Assembly (NCBI GenBank): GCA_964546015.1
Contig: CAZJHO010000001.1
Location: forward strand, 124,001-188,000
DNA: 64,000 nt
Source: JAFGVL01 sp964546015
GTDB lineage: Bacteria; Bacteroidota; Bacteroidia; Bacteroidales; Paludibacteraceae
Direction: 5' to 3'
Shown: positions 50,341 through 59,815 of the stretch, in pieces
Position numbering within the stretch: position 1 is the stretch's first letter
How the letters are laid out: each line of letters starts with the position of its first letter
Notes under the pieces: model-generated
The model's database searches: none
What the model saw: the letters and a program-made list of their open reading frames with translations, nothing else
Told to the model about the DNA's origin: nothing
Program-made: the position numbers and the translations under genes

Positions 50341-51864
50341 ATGATTGAGAATAAGAAAATTAAAACAGCATTAATCTCGGTTTATCATAAAGATAAATTA
50401 GATTTAATCATAAAAAAATTACATCAAGACGGTGTACAGTTTATTTCTACCGGTGGAACACAATCGTTTATTGAATCCTTGGGTATTCCTTGTCAAGCGG
50501 TAGAATCACTTACCGGTTATCCTTCAATATTAGGTGGGCGTGTGAAAACACTTCATCCTAAAGTATTTGGCGGTATTCTTTGTCGCCGTGAAAATGGGAT
50601 TGATATTGAACAAATTTCCGAATACGAAATTCCTGAAATTGATCTTGTGATTGTGGATTTATATCCTTTCGAAGAAACTGTTGCTTTGGGAGCCGATGAG
50701 CAAAGTATTATAGAGAAAATAGATATTGGTGGTATATCGTTGATTCGTGCTGCTGCTAAAAACTTTAAAGATGTAGTAATTATTGCTTCTCAGACTCAAT
50801 ATGAACCGTTTTTGGACTTAATAGAGGAAAAAGGAGCGCAAACAACTATTGAAGACCGTAAATGGTTTGCTAAAGAGGCTTTTGCTGTTTCCTCGGGTTA
50901 CGACTCTGCTATTTTTAATTGGTTCGATGCTGAAGAAGGCTCATACCTTCGTTATACTGAAAATAATGCAAAACACCTTCGTTATGGCGAAAATCCACAT
51001 CAAAAAGCATTGTTTTTCGGTAAGTTCGACGAACTTTTCGAGCAATTGCAAGGAAAAGAAATTTCATACAACAACTTATTAGATATTGATGCGGCTGTTA
51101 ATCTGATTGCCGATTTTGAAGACATTACATTTGCCATCTTAAAACATAATAATGCTTGTGGATTAGCTTCACGCCCAACAGTATTAGATGCTTGGAAAGA
51201 CGCTTTAGCCGGCGATCCGATTTCGGCCTTTGGTGGCGTGCTTGTTACCAATGCTGTTGTAGATAAAGCTACTGCCGAAGAAATCAATAAACTTTTCTTT
51301 GAAGTGATTATTGCTCCTGATTATGATATAGATGCGCTTGAAGTGCTTTCACAAAAGAAAAACCGTATTATTTTGATTCAAAAGCAAGCAAAATTGGCAA
51401 CTCGTCAAGTGCGTACTGCACTAAACGGTGTATTGATTCAAGATAAAGATTTAAAAACGGAAACGAAAGCTGACCTTAAAGTGGTAACTGTCAAAGCTCC
51501 TGATGCTTTGATGGTCGAAGATTTATTATTTGCCAATAAAATTGTAAAACATTCGAAATCAAATGCAATTGTTTTGGCAAAAAACAGACAACTTTTAGCG
51601 AGTGGAGTGGGACAAACATCGCGTGTGGATGCATTGAAGCATGCGATCGAAAAAGCCGGTTCATTCGGTTTTAGCCTACAAGATTCTGTGATGGCTTCAG
51701 ATGCATTTTTCCCATTTGCCGATTGCGTGGAGATTGCTAATAAAGCAGGCATTGTTTCGGTTATTCAGCCGGGTGGTTCTATCAAAGACCAAGATAGCAT
51801 CGATTGTTGTAATAATAACAATATGTCAATGGTTATTACCGGATTCAGACATTTTAAACATTAA
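50341..51864 (+). CDS. purH: Bifunctional AICAR formyltransferase/IMP cyclohydrolase
   Basis: PurH carries out the last two steps of IMP synthesis. It has 507 residues. The N-terminal MGS-like cyclohydrolase half (about 1-190) has ISTGGTQSFIESLGIP and VDLYPFEETV. The C-terminal transformylase half has LRYGENPHQKALFFG, ILKHNNACGLA and a final GGSIKDQDSIDCCN block. Its stop is 80 nt before mreB, with a 7-nt repeat array in between. purH-mreB adjacency is frequent in Bacteroidales. Confidence 0.97.
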   Translation: MIENKKIKTALISVYHKDKLDLIIKKLHQDGVQFISTGGTQSFIESLGIPCQAVESLTGYPSILGGRVKTLHPKVFGGILCRRENGIDIEQISEYEIPEIDLVIVDLYPFEETVALGADEQSIIEKIDIGGISLIRAAAKNFKDVVIIASQTQYEPFLDLIEEKGAQTTIEDRKWFAKEAFAVSSGYDSAIFNWFDAEEGSYLRYTENNAKHLRYGENPHQKALFFGKFDELFEQLQGKEISYNNLLDIDAAVNLIADFEDITFAILKHNNACGLASRPTVLDAWKDALAGDPISAFGGVLVTNAVVDKATAEEINKLFFEVIIAPDYDIDALEVLSQKKNRIILIQKQAKLATRQVRTALNGVLIQDKDLKTETKADLKVVTVKAPDALMVEDLLFANKIVKHSKSNAIVLAKNRQLLASGVGQTSRVDALKHAIEKAGSFGFSLQDSVMASDAFFPFADCVEIANKAGIVSVIQPGGSIKDQDSIDCCNNNNMSMVITGFRHFKH

Positions 51865-51913
51865 AAAAATCTATAATTAGAAATTCAATGATTCGAAGGA
51901 TAATCTTTTGAGC

Positions 51914-51934
51914 TTTGAACTTTAAACTTTGAAC
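51914..51934. repeat. Three tandem 7-nt words before mreB
   Basis: TTTGAAC, TTTAAAC, TTTGAAC ends 10 nt before the mreB ATG. A near -7 element (TAATCTTTTG) lies just upstream at about 51901-51910. Confidence 0.7.
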
Positions 51935-51944
51935 AAAATTATAT

Positions 51945-52970
51945 ATGGGGTTATTTTCATTTATGCAAGAAATTGCAATTGACCTGGGAACAGCAAATAC
52001 TATTATTATTTGTGATGATAAAATTGTAGTGGATGAACCTTCGGTTGTAGCGCTTGATCGTCGTAGTGATAAGTTGATTGCTATTGGAAAGAAGGCACAG
52101 CAGATGCAAGGTAAAACACATGAAAATATTCGCACAGTTCGTCCGTTGCGTGATGGTGTAATTGCCGATTTCTATGCTGCAGAGCAAATGATTCGTGGTA
52201 TGATTGCCATGATGAATAACAAGCCAAAATTATTTTCAACATCATTTTCACTTAAAATGGTGGTTTGTATTCCTTCCGGTTCAACCGAGGTAGAAATTCG
52301 TGCCGTGCGTGATTCGGCAGAACATGCCGGTGGTCGTGAAGTATATATGATTTACGAACCGATGGCTGCTGCTATTGGTATTGGCATTGATGTGGAGGCT
52401 CCGGAAGGAAATATGGTAGTTGATATAGGTGGAGGTACTACCGAGATTGCTGTTATTTCATTGGGTGGAATTGTATCAAATAAGTCAATTCGTATTGCCG
52501 GAGATGATTTTACTGCTGATATTATGGAATATATGGGGCGTCAACACAATGTGCGTGTAGGAGAACGAACTGCCGAATTAATTAAAATCAATGTAGGTGC
52601 TGCATTAACCGACCTGGACGATGCTCCGGAAAGTTATATTGTTCGTGGTCCGCATCGTATGACAGCTTTGCCTCTTGAAATTCCTGTATCATACCAAGAA
52701 GTGGCTCATTGTTTGGACAAATCTATTTCTAAAATCGAAGCTGCTATTTTGAGTGCGTTAGATCAAACACCTCCCGAATTATATGCAGATGTTGTTAGTC
52801 GTGGTATTTATCTAGCCGGAGGTGGTGCATTGCTTCGCGGTTTGGATAAGCGTTTCTCCGAAAAGTTCGGTATACCGTTCCATATTGCTGAAGACCCCTT
52901 GCATGCAGTAGCCCGTGGTACTGGTATCGCATTGAAAAATGTAGATAAGTTTTCTTTCTTAATGAGATAA
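51945..52970 (+). CDS. mreB: Rod shape-determining protein MreB
   Basis: MreB is the actin-like filament that guides lateral wall synthesis under the inner membrane. It has 341 residues. The ATP-binding motifs are IDLGTANTIIICDDK (phosphate 1), DIGGGTTEIAVISLGG (phosphate 2) and GGGALLRGLDK. The N-terminal FSFMQ stretch may help membrane contact. It heads the mreBCD-mrdA-rodA cluster, so the cells are predicted to be rods. Confidence 0.97.
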   Translation: MGLFSFMQEIAIDLGTANTIIICDDKIVVDEPSVVALDRRSDKLIAIGKKAQQMQGKTHENIRTVRPLRDGVIADFYAAEQMIRGMIAMMNNKPKLFSTSFSLKMVVCIPSGSTEVEIRAVRDSAEHAGGREVYMIYEPMAAAIGIGIDVEAPEGNMVVDIGGGTTEIAVISLGGIVSNKSIRIAGDDFTADIMEYMGRQHNVRVGERTAELIKINVGAALTDLDDAPESYIVRGPHRMTALPLEIPVSYQEVAHCLDKSISKIEAAILSALDQTPPELYADVVSRGIYLAGGGALLRGLDKRFSEKFGIPFHIAEDPLHAVARGTGIALKNVDKFSFLMR

Positions 52971-52975
52971 AATTA

Positions 52976-53031
52976 GATGGCGAGTTTGTGAGATAGAGAG
53001 AACTATAAATATAAACAGTTTACTCGCCATC
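52976..53031. repeat. Inverted repeat between mreB and mreC
   Basis: GATGGCGAGT (52976-52985) and ACTCGCCATC (53022-53031) are exact inverses with a 36-nt loop. Variants of the same words (GTGAGATAG, CTCACTATC) lie beside each arm. Confidence 0.7.
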
Positions 53032-53061
53032 TCACTATCGTGCAACCTAACTTGCTCTTTT

Positions 53062-53940
53062 ATGAAGACATTAATCAAGTTTTTTGTTACTTACGGAGTT
53101 TTTTTTCTTTTTCTGTTTTTAGAAATCGTCTCTGTTTTATTGATTGTAAATAACAATCAATTTCAAAGAACTGTGTTTTTTTCTGCCATGAATGATGTTG
53201 CCGGTAGTTTGTATGAACAAAAACAATCGGTGGTCGACTATTTTAGTTTGAAGCGTGTGAATGAGGAATTGGCTGTAGAAAATGCATTGTTGAAAAATAA
53301 ACTCATGTTATCAGAAAATAAGTTGAATGTTCTTCTTACCGATTCACTAAGAAAGCGCATACTTGTTCTTAATCCTGAACAAGAATATATTTCCTATTCG
53401 GCAAAAATAATTAATAATAGTACTAATAAAGCACAAAATTATATTACCTTGAACAAAGGTTTTAGTGATGGCATACAGGAAGGAATGACTGTAATCAGTC
53501 CGAAAGGAATAGTAGGTGTAGTGAATTCAGCATCGAAACATTTTTCGATAGTAATGTCGCTACTGAATACAAATACCTATATTAGTGCTAAAATTAAAGG
53601 AAATGCATCAAAAGATAGTGTTGGCTCTGTAAAAGATATTGGTGTGTTAAAATGGAATGAAATAGATCCTCGTTATGCAGAAATGTCAATATCTCGCCAT
53701 GTACCTGTACACACCGGTGATTCTGTTGTGACAAGCGGTTATTCCGATTTTTTCCCTGAAGGTATTATGATTGGAACGATAAGTGAAATAACCAAAGGAA
53801 ATGATGATAACCTATACGATTTGAAAGTGAGATTATCGGTTAATTTTAAAACTATTTCGTATGTAAATGTGTTTGAATACAAACATAAAAAAGAGCAGGA
53901 AGCACTGGAGTCGCAAACACAAAAGCAAATAGGAAAATGA
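53062..53940 (+). CDS. mreC: Rod shape-determining protein MreC
   Basis: MreC is a periplasmic scaffold linking MreB to the wall synthases. It has 292 residues with a membrane anchor (about 7-28, YGVFFLFLFLEIVSVLLIVN), a coiled coil (about 62-95) and the two beta-barrel domains (about 110-275, with ISPKGIVGVVNSASKHFSIV). The stop overlaps mreD by 4 nt. The first codon is preceded by the inverted-repeat region, so expression relative to mreB may be tuned there. Confidence 0.94.
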   Translation: MKTLIKFFVTYGVFFLFLFLEIVSVLLIVNNNQFQRTVFFSAMNDVAGSLYEQKQSVVDYFSLKRVNEELAVENALLKNKLMLSENKLNVLLTDSLRKRILVLNPEQEYISYSAKIINNSTNKAQNYITLNKGFSDGIQEGMTVISPKGIVGVVNSASKHFSIVMSLLNTNTYISAKIKGNASKDSVGSVKDIGVLKWNEIDPRYAEMSISRHVPVHTGDSVVTSGYSDFFPEGIMIGTISEITKGNDDNLYDLKVRLSVNFKTISYVNVFEYKHKKEQEALESQTQKQIGK

Positions 53941-54443
53941 TTGTGTTTTTTCAAAATCTTGTCCGTTTTGTTATTTTGGTGTTGGTACAAGTACTGATAC
54001 TGAACAATATTAATTTTTTAGGATTTATAAATCCGTATTTGTATATTTTGTTTATTATTACGCTTCCGATTAATTTAGCTCGTTCTTATTTATTATTGAT
54101 TGCATTTATATTAGGACTGACCATCGATGTTTTTACAGGAACACTTGGAATGCACGCTTGTGCAACCGTAGCAGCAGCATTTGTACGAGCACCTTTAATT
54201 AAGTTTTTTACTCCTCGAGATTCTAATTATGAGTTGGAATTTCCTTCCATGAAGACTTTTGGGACGCTTAATTTTGTTTACTATGTGGCATTAATGGTCC
54301 TTGTGCATCATACTGTTTTGTTTATGGTCGATACATTTTCATTTCATCGAATAGGATATACGATGCTTTTGATTCTTTCAAATGTTATTTTTACATTGGC
54401 ATTGCTTTTAGGGATTGAAAGTGTTGTCTTAAAAAAGAGATGA
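53937..54443 (+). CDS. mreD: Rod shape-determining protein MreD
   Basis: This 168-residue membrane protein has about five helices and is a partner of MreC and RodA. It opens IVFFQNLVRFVILVLVQVLI with LNNINFLGFINPYLY, the Bacteroidota MreD pattern. It is translationally coupled to mreC (ATGA overlap). PBP2 follows after 56 nt. Confidence 0.9.
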   Translation: MIVFFQNLVRFVILVLVQVLILNNINFLGFINPYLYILFIITLPINLARSYLLLIAFILGLTIDVFTGTLGMHACATVAAAFVRAPLIKFFTPRDSNYELEFPSMKTFGTLNFVYYVALMVLVHHTVLFMVDTFSFHRIGYTMLLILSNVIFTLALLLGIESVVLKKR

Positions 54444-54499
54444 ATTTAAAAAATTAGAAAAAAAGAAAGACAACAATTAAAAGTTGATTTCGATGTTTT

Positions 54500-56344
54500 A
54501 TGATAAATGACAACTTACAAGGACGGAAATCTGTTGTCGCAGGAATGATGATTCTTGTGGTTGTTGTTTTTGTTATTCAACTTGCTAATCTTCAGCTGTT
54601 TACATCCGATTATAAAGAGTCTGCCGATAGCAATGCTTTCCTAAAAAAAATACAATATCCTTCGCGTGGTCTTATCTACGACCGTAACGGAAAACTTTTA
54701 GTGTATAACCAACCTGCATACGATGTAATGGTGGTTATGAAAGAAGTGACTGATTTTGATACTTTGGAATTTTGTAAAACAGTAAACATAGATAAAGCTA
54801 CTTTTTTACGCTTAGTGAAAAAAATGCAAAATTCAAGAGGATACTCTCGTTATAAACCCCAATTATTAATATCTCAATTATCTATTGAAGATTATTCTAT
54901 TTTACAGGAAAAATTGTTCAAGTTTCCCGGATTTTATATTCAAAATCGTACATTGCGCGAATACACTTATCCTTGTGCTGCCCATGCATTAGGATCGATC
55001 GGAGAAGTTTCGGAGCGAGATATTGAAAATGACAGCTACTACACCATGGGTGATTATACAGGGAAAAATGGGGTCGAAAAATTTTATGAAAAACAACTCA
55101 GAGGCGAAAAAGGAGTAGAAATATTGTTACGGGACGCTAATGGGCGTATCAAAGGGAGATATGAAGATGGTGCTCTAGATCGGACGCCTGTTTCAGGTAA
55201 AAATTTGACTTTATCGTTAGATATAGAATTACAACAATACGGAGAGCAACTGATGAAAGGAAAAGTCGGCAGTATTGTTGCTATAGAACCTGCTACCGGA
55301 GAGATTTTGGCTTTAGTTTCAAGTCCTTCATTTAATCCGTCCGACTTGGTGGGAAGAAAACGCTCCAAGAATTTTTCCGCATTAAACAAAGATCCTTATA
55401 AGCCATTGTTAGATAGACCGTTGATGGCTCGTTATCCTCCCGGTTCTACATTTAAAGTAGTTAATTCTCTTATTTTTCAGCAAGAAGGAATTATTACTCC
55501 CGAAACCCGTTTTCCTTGTTCACATGGCTTTGTTTATGGTGGGTTGAGAGTAGGGTGCCATGCACATCCTTCTCCTTCGGATATGCGCCATTCGTTACAA
55601 ACATCTTGTAATGCATATTATTGCTGGGGGTTGAAGAATATGATGGATAATAAGAAATATGCAAATACAGAAGAAGCTTTCACAAAATGGAAGGATGATG
55701 TTGTTTCTTTTGGTTTCGGGTATAAATTAGGAGTTGATTTTCCGAATGAGAACCGAGGTTATATTCCTAATGCCGATGTTTATAATAAAATTTACGGAAA
55801 AGGTCGTTGGCGTGGTTTGACGATTATTTCAATCGCCATTGGTCAGGGTGAAGTTATTTCTACTCCGATGCAAACAGCTAATTTTGCAGCTATTTTAGCA
55901 AATAAAGGATATTTTTATACGCCGCATATTGTAAAAACCATTCAAGATGGTAAAATTGATTCTTTGTACATGCAGAAACGCCATGTAGCTGTTGAGCCAA
56001 AGTATTTTGAAGCTTCTATTGATGGAATGGAAATGGCGGTAACGGGCGGAACGGCTCGTGTCGCACAGTTGGACAGTATCGTTGTTTGTGCTAAAACCGG
56101 AACAGCACAAAACCCTCACGGAAAAGACCACTCCATATTTATGGCTTTTGCACCTCGTGAGAATCCTAAAATTGCAATTGCTGTTTTTGTCGAAAATGCA
56201 GGTTTTGGTGCCACATGGGCAGGACCTATTGCTAGTTTGATGATGGAAAAATATTTGAAAGGAAGCATATCTCCTAAAAGAAAATATTTAGAAGAAAGAA
56301 TGATTAACACAGTATTAATGCCAAATGTCGTCTCGAAAAATTAA
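54500..56344 (+). CDS. mrdA: Penicillin-binding protein 2 (elongation transpeptidase)
   Basis: PBP2 crosslinks peptidoglycan during elongation as RodA's partner. It has 614 residues with a membrane anchor (about 14-32), a pedestal/dimerisation domain (PSRGLIYDRNGKLLVYNQPA onwards), and a transpeptidase domain with nucleophile S316 in PPGSTFKVV, a TSCNAYY block, and K532-T-G in AKTGTAQNPHG. It is a beta-lactam target. Its end overlaps rodA by 20 nt. Confidence 0.96.
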   Translation: MINDNLQGRKSVVAGMMILVVVVFVIQLANLQLFTSDYKESADSNAFLKKIQYPSRGLIYDRNGKLLVYNQPAYDVMVVMKEVTDFDTLEFCKTVNIDKATFLRLVKKMQNSRGYSRYKPQLLISQLSIEDYSILQEKLFKFPGFYIQNRTLREYTYPCAAHALGSIGEVSERDIENDSYYTMGDYTGKNGVEKFYEKQLRGEKGVEILLRDANGRIKGRYEDGALDRTPVSGKNLTLSLDIELQQYGEQLMKGKVGSIVAIEPATGEILALVSSPSFNPSDLVGRKRSKNFSALNKDPYKPLLDRPLMARYPPGSTFKVVNSLIFQQEGIITPETRFPCSHGFVYGGLRVGCHAHPSPSDMRHSLQTSCNAYYCWGLKNMMDNKKYANTEEAFTKWKDDVVSFGFGYKLGVDFPNENRGYIPNADVYNKIYGKGRWRGLTIISIAIGQGEVISTPMQTANFAAILANKGYFYTPHIVKTIQDGKIDSLYMQKRHVAVEPKYFEASIDGMEMAVTGGTARVAQLDSIVVCAKTGTAQNPHGKDHSIFMAFAPRENPKIAIAVFVENAGFGATWAGPIASLMMEKYLKGSISPKRKYLEERMINTVLMPNVVSKN

Positions 56345-57782
56345 CATATTAAAAGAATTAGACTGGACAACAGTAATTTTGTTTCTGGTATTATTGTTCA
56401 TGGGCTGGATCAGTGTCTATGGAGCCAGTTATGATTTTGATCATCCGGGTATTTTTGATTTTAGTCAGCGGGCAGGAAAACAGCTTGTATGGATTGTTTG
56501 TAGCATATTCTTAGGAGCAGTGTTGTTGATGATAGATAGCCGTATTTATGAAATATTTGCCTACTATATATTTGCAATTGCGCTTATGTTGCTGATTGCT
56601 ACGATTTTTCTAGCTCATGATATAAAGGGATCTCGATCGTGGTTGGTGTTGGGACCTATTAGTATTCAATCTGCCGAATTTGCGAAATTTGCAACCGCTT
56701 TAGCTATAGCGCGTTGTATGAGTAGCTATAACTTTAAGCTAAAAGGTTTAGGCAGCTATATTCCTATTTTAGCATTTATTTTTGTGCCGGTAATTCTTAT
56801 TCTGTTACAAAAAGAAACTGGATTAGCGTTAGTGTTTTTAGCATTTTTCTTAATGCTTTATCGAGAAGGAATGCCGGGAGTATTTTTGTATTTAGCTTTA
56901 TGTTTTGTCTTACTATTTATTTTTACTACAAAATTTGATATTGAACCTGTACAAGGGGATGTAATTTTTTCCGGATTATTTTTAGCTCAATTATTTATCA
57001 TTATTTCTTCTCTTGGATTTATAATCGTTTTTGAGAAAAAACTGAAAGAATTTCGTTTTTTACTGATTTTTGTTATTGTTACAGTTCTTATAGGGATTAT
57101 TTTGGCGTATTTATTTGGAATTTCATGCACAAATGTGATTTTTATTGGTTTATCTTTATTTGTAGGTTATTTATTCTGGTTATCTATTAAACACAAACGA
57201 AAAAATTTTGCATTTATAGCTATTTTTATTGTAACAATGACGGGATATAGTTTTTCTTGTAATTATATCTTTGAAAAAGTGCTTGAGCCACATCAACAAA
57301 TGCGTATAAAAGTGGCTTTAGGAATGGAAAATGATTTACAAAAAGCCGGCTATAATGTAAACCAGTCGAAAATTGCTATCGGATCGGGTCAGTTCTCAGG
57401 TAAAGGTTTTTTAAACGGCACACAAACAAAATTAAAATATGTACCCGAACAAGATACCGATTTTATTTTCTGTACAGTTGGCGAAGAATACGGATTTGTG
57501 GGGTCGGTGACTGTAATTGGCTTGTTCTTATGGTTTATGCTTCGTTTGTTAAAACTTGCCGAACGACAGCGGGATAATTTCAGCCGTATATATGGATATT
57601 GTGTTGTGAGCATATTCTTTTTCCATTTTGCTATAAATATAGGAATGATATTAGGTCTTTCTCCTGTAATAGGTATTCCTTTGCCGTTTTTCAGTTATGG
57701 GGGATCGTCATTATTCGGATTTACTTTCTTGTTATTTATCTTTTTACGGTTAGATGTTGCCCGATTAGAGAGAATGTATTAA
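56325..57782 (+). CDS. rodA: SEDS peptidoglycan polymerase RodA
   Basis: RodA polymerises lipid II in complex with PBP2. At 485 residues it is longer than E. coli RodA (370) because of extra helices around residues 200-330, usual in Bacteroidota. Markers are GSRSWLVLGPISIQSAEFAK and the C-terminal PLPFFSYGGSSLFGFTFLL. ATG 56325 lies inside mrdA, so translation is coupled. The TtcA-like gene follows after 3 nt. Confidence 0.95.
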   Translation: MSSRKINILKELDWTTVILFLVLLFMGWISVYGASYDFDHPGIFDFSQRAGKQLVWIVCSIFLGAVLLMIDSRIYEIFAYYIFAIALMLLIATIFLAHDIKGSRSWLVLGPISIQSAEFAKFATALAIARCMSSYNFKLKGLGSYIPILAFIFVPVILILLQKETGLALVFLAFFLMLYREGMPGVFLYLALCFVLLFIFTTKFDIEPVQGDVIFSGLFLAQLFIIISSLGFIIVFEKKLKEFRFLLIFVIVTVLIGIILAYLFGISCTNVIFIGLSLFVGYLFWLSIKHKRKNFAFIAIFIVTMTGYSFSCNYIFEKVLEPHQQMRIKVALGMENDLQKAGYNVNQSKIAIGSGQFSGKGFLNGTQTKLKYVPEQDTDFIFCTVGEEYGFVGSVTVIGLFLWFMLRLLKLAERQRDNFSRIYGYCVVSIFFFHFAINIGMILGLSPVIGIPLPFFSYGGSSLFGFTFLLFIFLRLDVARLERMY

Positions 57783-57785
57783 AAA

Positions 57786-58532
57786 ATGACAGAAAAACTT
57801 ACAAAGGAGCAACTACACCAGATATTCAAGATACATCAAAAAGCACAAAAATGTATTAAAGAATATGGACTGATAGAATCTGGCGATCGTATTTTGATTG
57901 GTCTCTCCGGTGGAAAAGATTCATTAGCTTTGACAGAGATTTTGGGTGAACGAATGAAAGTTTTTAATCCGAAATTCTCTTTAGTAGCAGCACATATAAG
58001 CGTTACAAATATTGCTTACCAATCCGATATGAAATATTTGCAACAATATGTATCTCTATTCAATATCCCTTTAGTGCATAAAATAACAAGTTTTGACGCC
58101 ACTACCGATAATCGAAAATCGCCTTGTTTTCTTTGTTCATGGAATCGCCGGAAAGCTTTGTTTGAAATAGCCAAAGAAAACGGCTGTAATAAAATAGCTT
58201 TGGGGCATCATCAGGATGATATTTTAGAAACATTGTTGATGAATATGACTTTTCAAGGAGCAATCAGCACTATGCCTCCAAAGTTAAAAATGGATAAATT
58301 TGACATGAGTATTATTCGCCCATTGGCGCTGAATACTGAAAAGGAAATGAATGAACTATCCAAATTAAGAGGATTCAGAAAACAAGAAAAAAATTGTCCG
58401 TATGAAAAAGATTCTCATCGTTCGGATATGAAAAATATTTTGCACCAACTTGAGGAAATGAATTCTAATGCCAGACATAGCATTTGGGCTTGCATGAATA
58501 ATGTGCAGGGAGAATATCTTCCTAAAAAATAA
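57786..58532 (+). CDS. TtcA-family tRNA thiolation ATPase
   Basis: This 248-residue PP-loop ATPase has LIGLSGGKDSLAL (ATP loop), CFLCSWNRRKALF (CxxC for an Fe-S cluster) and a later ENCPY-type Cys (KNCPYEKDSH). With GHHQDDILETLLMNM this pattern fits TtcA, which makes 2-thiocytidine 32 in tRNA, better than TilS. It begins 3 nt after rodA and probably shares its transcript. Related enzymes thiolate other positions, so the exact base is uncertain. Confidence 0.85.
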   Translation: MTEKLTKEQLHQIFKIHQKAQKCIKEYGLIESGDRILIGLSGGKDSLALTEILGERMKVFNPKFSLVAAHISVTNIAYQSDMKYLQQYVSLFNIPLVHKITSFDATTDNRKSPCFLCSWNRRKALFEIAKENGCNKIALGHHQDDILETLLMNMTFQGAISTMPPKLKMDKFDMSIIRPLALNTEKEMNELSKLRGFRKQEKNCPYEKDSHRSDMKNILHQLEEMNSNARHSIWACMNNVQGEYLPKK

Positions 58533-58571
58533 AATTAAAAAAACATAATCTTGTTAAGTCGTTAGTATTTT

Positions 58572-58579
58572 TTATCTTC
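58572..58579 (+). promoter_or_regulatory. -7 element of the aminotransferase gene (TATCTTCG)
   Basis: A variant of TAnnTTTG 21 nt before the ATG, identical to the one before the DksA-like gene. Confidence 0.55.
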
Positions 58580-58600
58580 GCATTTCAAAAAAAGAATATT

Positions 58601-59800
58601 ATGCCAATAATTTCACAGCGAGGGATTGCAATGCCTGCTTCGCCTATTCGTAAACTGGTTCCGCTTTCCGATGCAGCTAAAGCTCGCGGATTAAAAGTAT
58701 ATCATCTAAATATCGGTCAACCTGATTTGCCTACGCCTCAAGTAGGACTCGATGCACTAAAAAACATCAAAGATAACATCTTGGAATACAGTCCGAGCAA
58801 TGGTTTTCGTAGTTATCGCGAAAAGTTGGTGCACTATTATGCTAAATATAACATAAATGTGTCTGCCGATGATATAATAGTTACAACCGGGGGTTCGGAG
58901 GCGGTATTATTCGCATTTTTAGCTTGTCTGAATCCGGGTGACGAGATTATTATTCCCGAACCTGCGTATGCAAATTATATGGCATTTGCCGTATCGGCAG
59001 GAGCCGTTATTCGTACTGTGGCTTCTACTATCGAAGAAGGATTTGCCTTGCCTCATGTAGACAGATTCGAAGAGCTTATTAATGAGCGTACTAAAGGAAT
59101 TATGATTTGTAATCCGAATAATCCGACCGGATATTTATACACACGCTCAGAGATGAATCAAATCAAGAACTTAGTTAAGAAATATGATTTGTATTTATTC
59201 TCGGACGAAGTATATCGTGAATTTGTTTACACAGGTTCACCCTATATCTCGGCATTTCATTTGGTGGGAATAGAAGACAATGTGGTGCTTATTGATTCTG
59301 TATCGAAACGATATAGTGAGTGTGGAATTCGTGTCGGTGCGTTGATTACGAAAAACAAAGAACTTCAAAAAACGATAACTAAATTCTGTCAGGCGCGTCT
59401 TAGTCCGCCGCTTATTGGTCAAATTATAGCAGAAGCTTCACTTAATACTGACGAAAATTATTTGCGTGAGATTTACGATGAATATGTAGAGCGTCGTAAA
59501 TTTTTAATTGATGGATTGAACCGGATTCCGGGAGTCTATTCTCCAATACCAATGGGTGCTTTCTATACAATGGCTAGGTTACCGGTAGATGATTCGGATA
59601 AATTCTGTGAATGGTGTCTTAATGAATTTGAATATGAAGGACAGACTATATTTATGGCGCCCGGTTCAGGTTTTTATACAACGCCGGGTTTAGGAAAAAA
59701 TCAAGTACGCATAGCTTATGTGTTGAATAAGGAAAATTTGGCAAAAGCTCTTATTGTTTTAGCGAAAGCTTTGGAAGCATATCCCGGGAGAACATTATAA
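58601..59800 (+). CDS. Class I/II PLP-dependent aminotransferase
   Basis: This 399-residue aminotransferase is of the AspB-like type. The fold markers are HLNIGQPDLPTPQ, TTGGSEAVLFAF, ICNPNNPTGYLYT and SDEVYREFVYTG. The PLP lysine is in IDSVSKRYSECGIRVG, and the substrate-carboxylate Arg is near the end (QVRIAYV). Aspartate, aromatic amino acids or alanine are possible donors and cannot be separated by eye. The LolC/E-like gene follows after 15 nt. Confidence 0.92.
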   Translation: MPIISQRGIAMPASPIRKLVPLSDAAKARGLKVYHLNIGQPDLPTPQVGLDALKNIKDNILEYSPSNGFRSYREKLVHYYAKYNINVSADDIIVTTGGSEAVLFAFLACLNPGDEIIIPEPAYANYMAFAVSAGAVIRTVASTIEEGFALPHVDRFEELINERTKGIMICNPNNPTGYLYTRSEMNQIKNLVKKYDLYLFSDEVYREFVYTGSPYISAFHLVGIEDNVVLIDSVSKRYSECGIRVGALITKNKELQKTITKFCQARLSPPLIGQIIAEASLNTDENYLREIYDEYVERRKFLIDGLNRIPGVYSPIPMGAFYTMARLPVDDSDKFCEWCLNEFEYEGQTIFMAPGSGFYTTPGLGKNQVRIAYVLNKENLAKALIVLAKALEAYPGRTL

Positions 59801-59815
59801 CAAAAATAATTAGCA

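Noticed and set aside
57786..58532. Assignment as TilS (tRNA-Ile lysidine synthetase)
   Set aside because: The CxxC and third Cys fit TtcA-type Fe-S enzymes, and the TilS C-terminal domains are absent.
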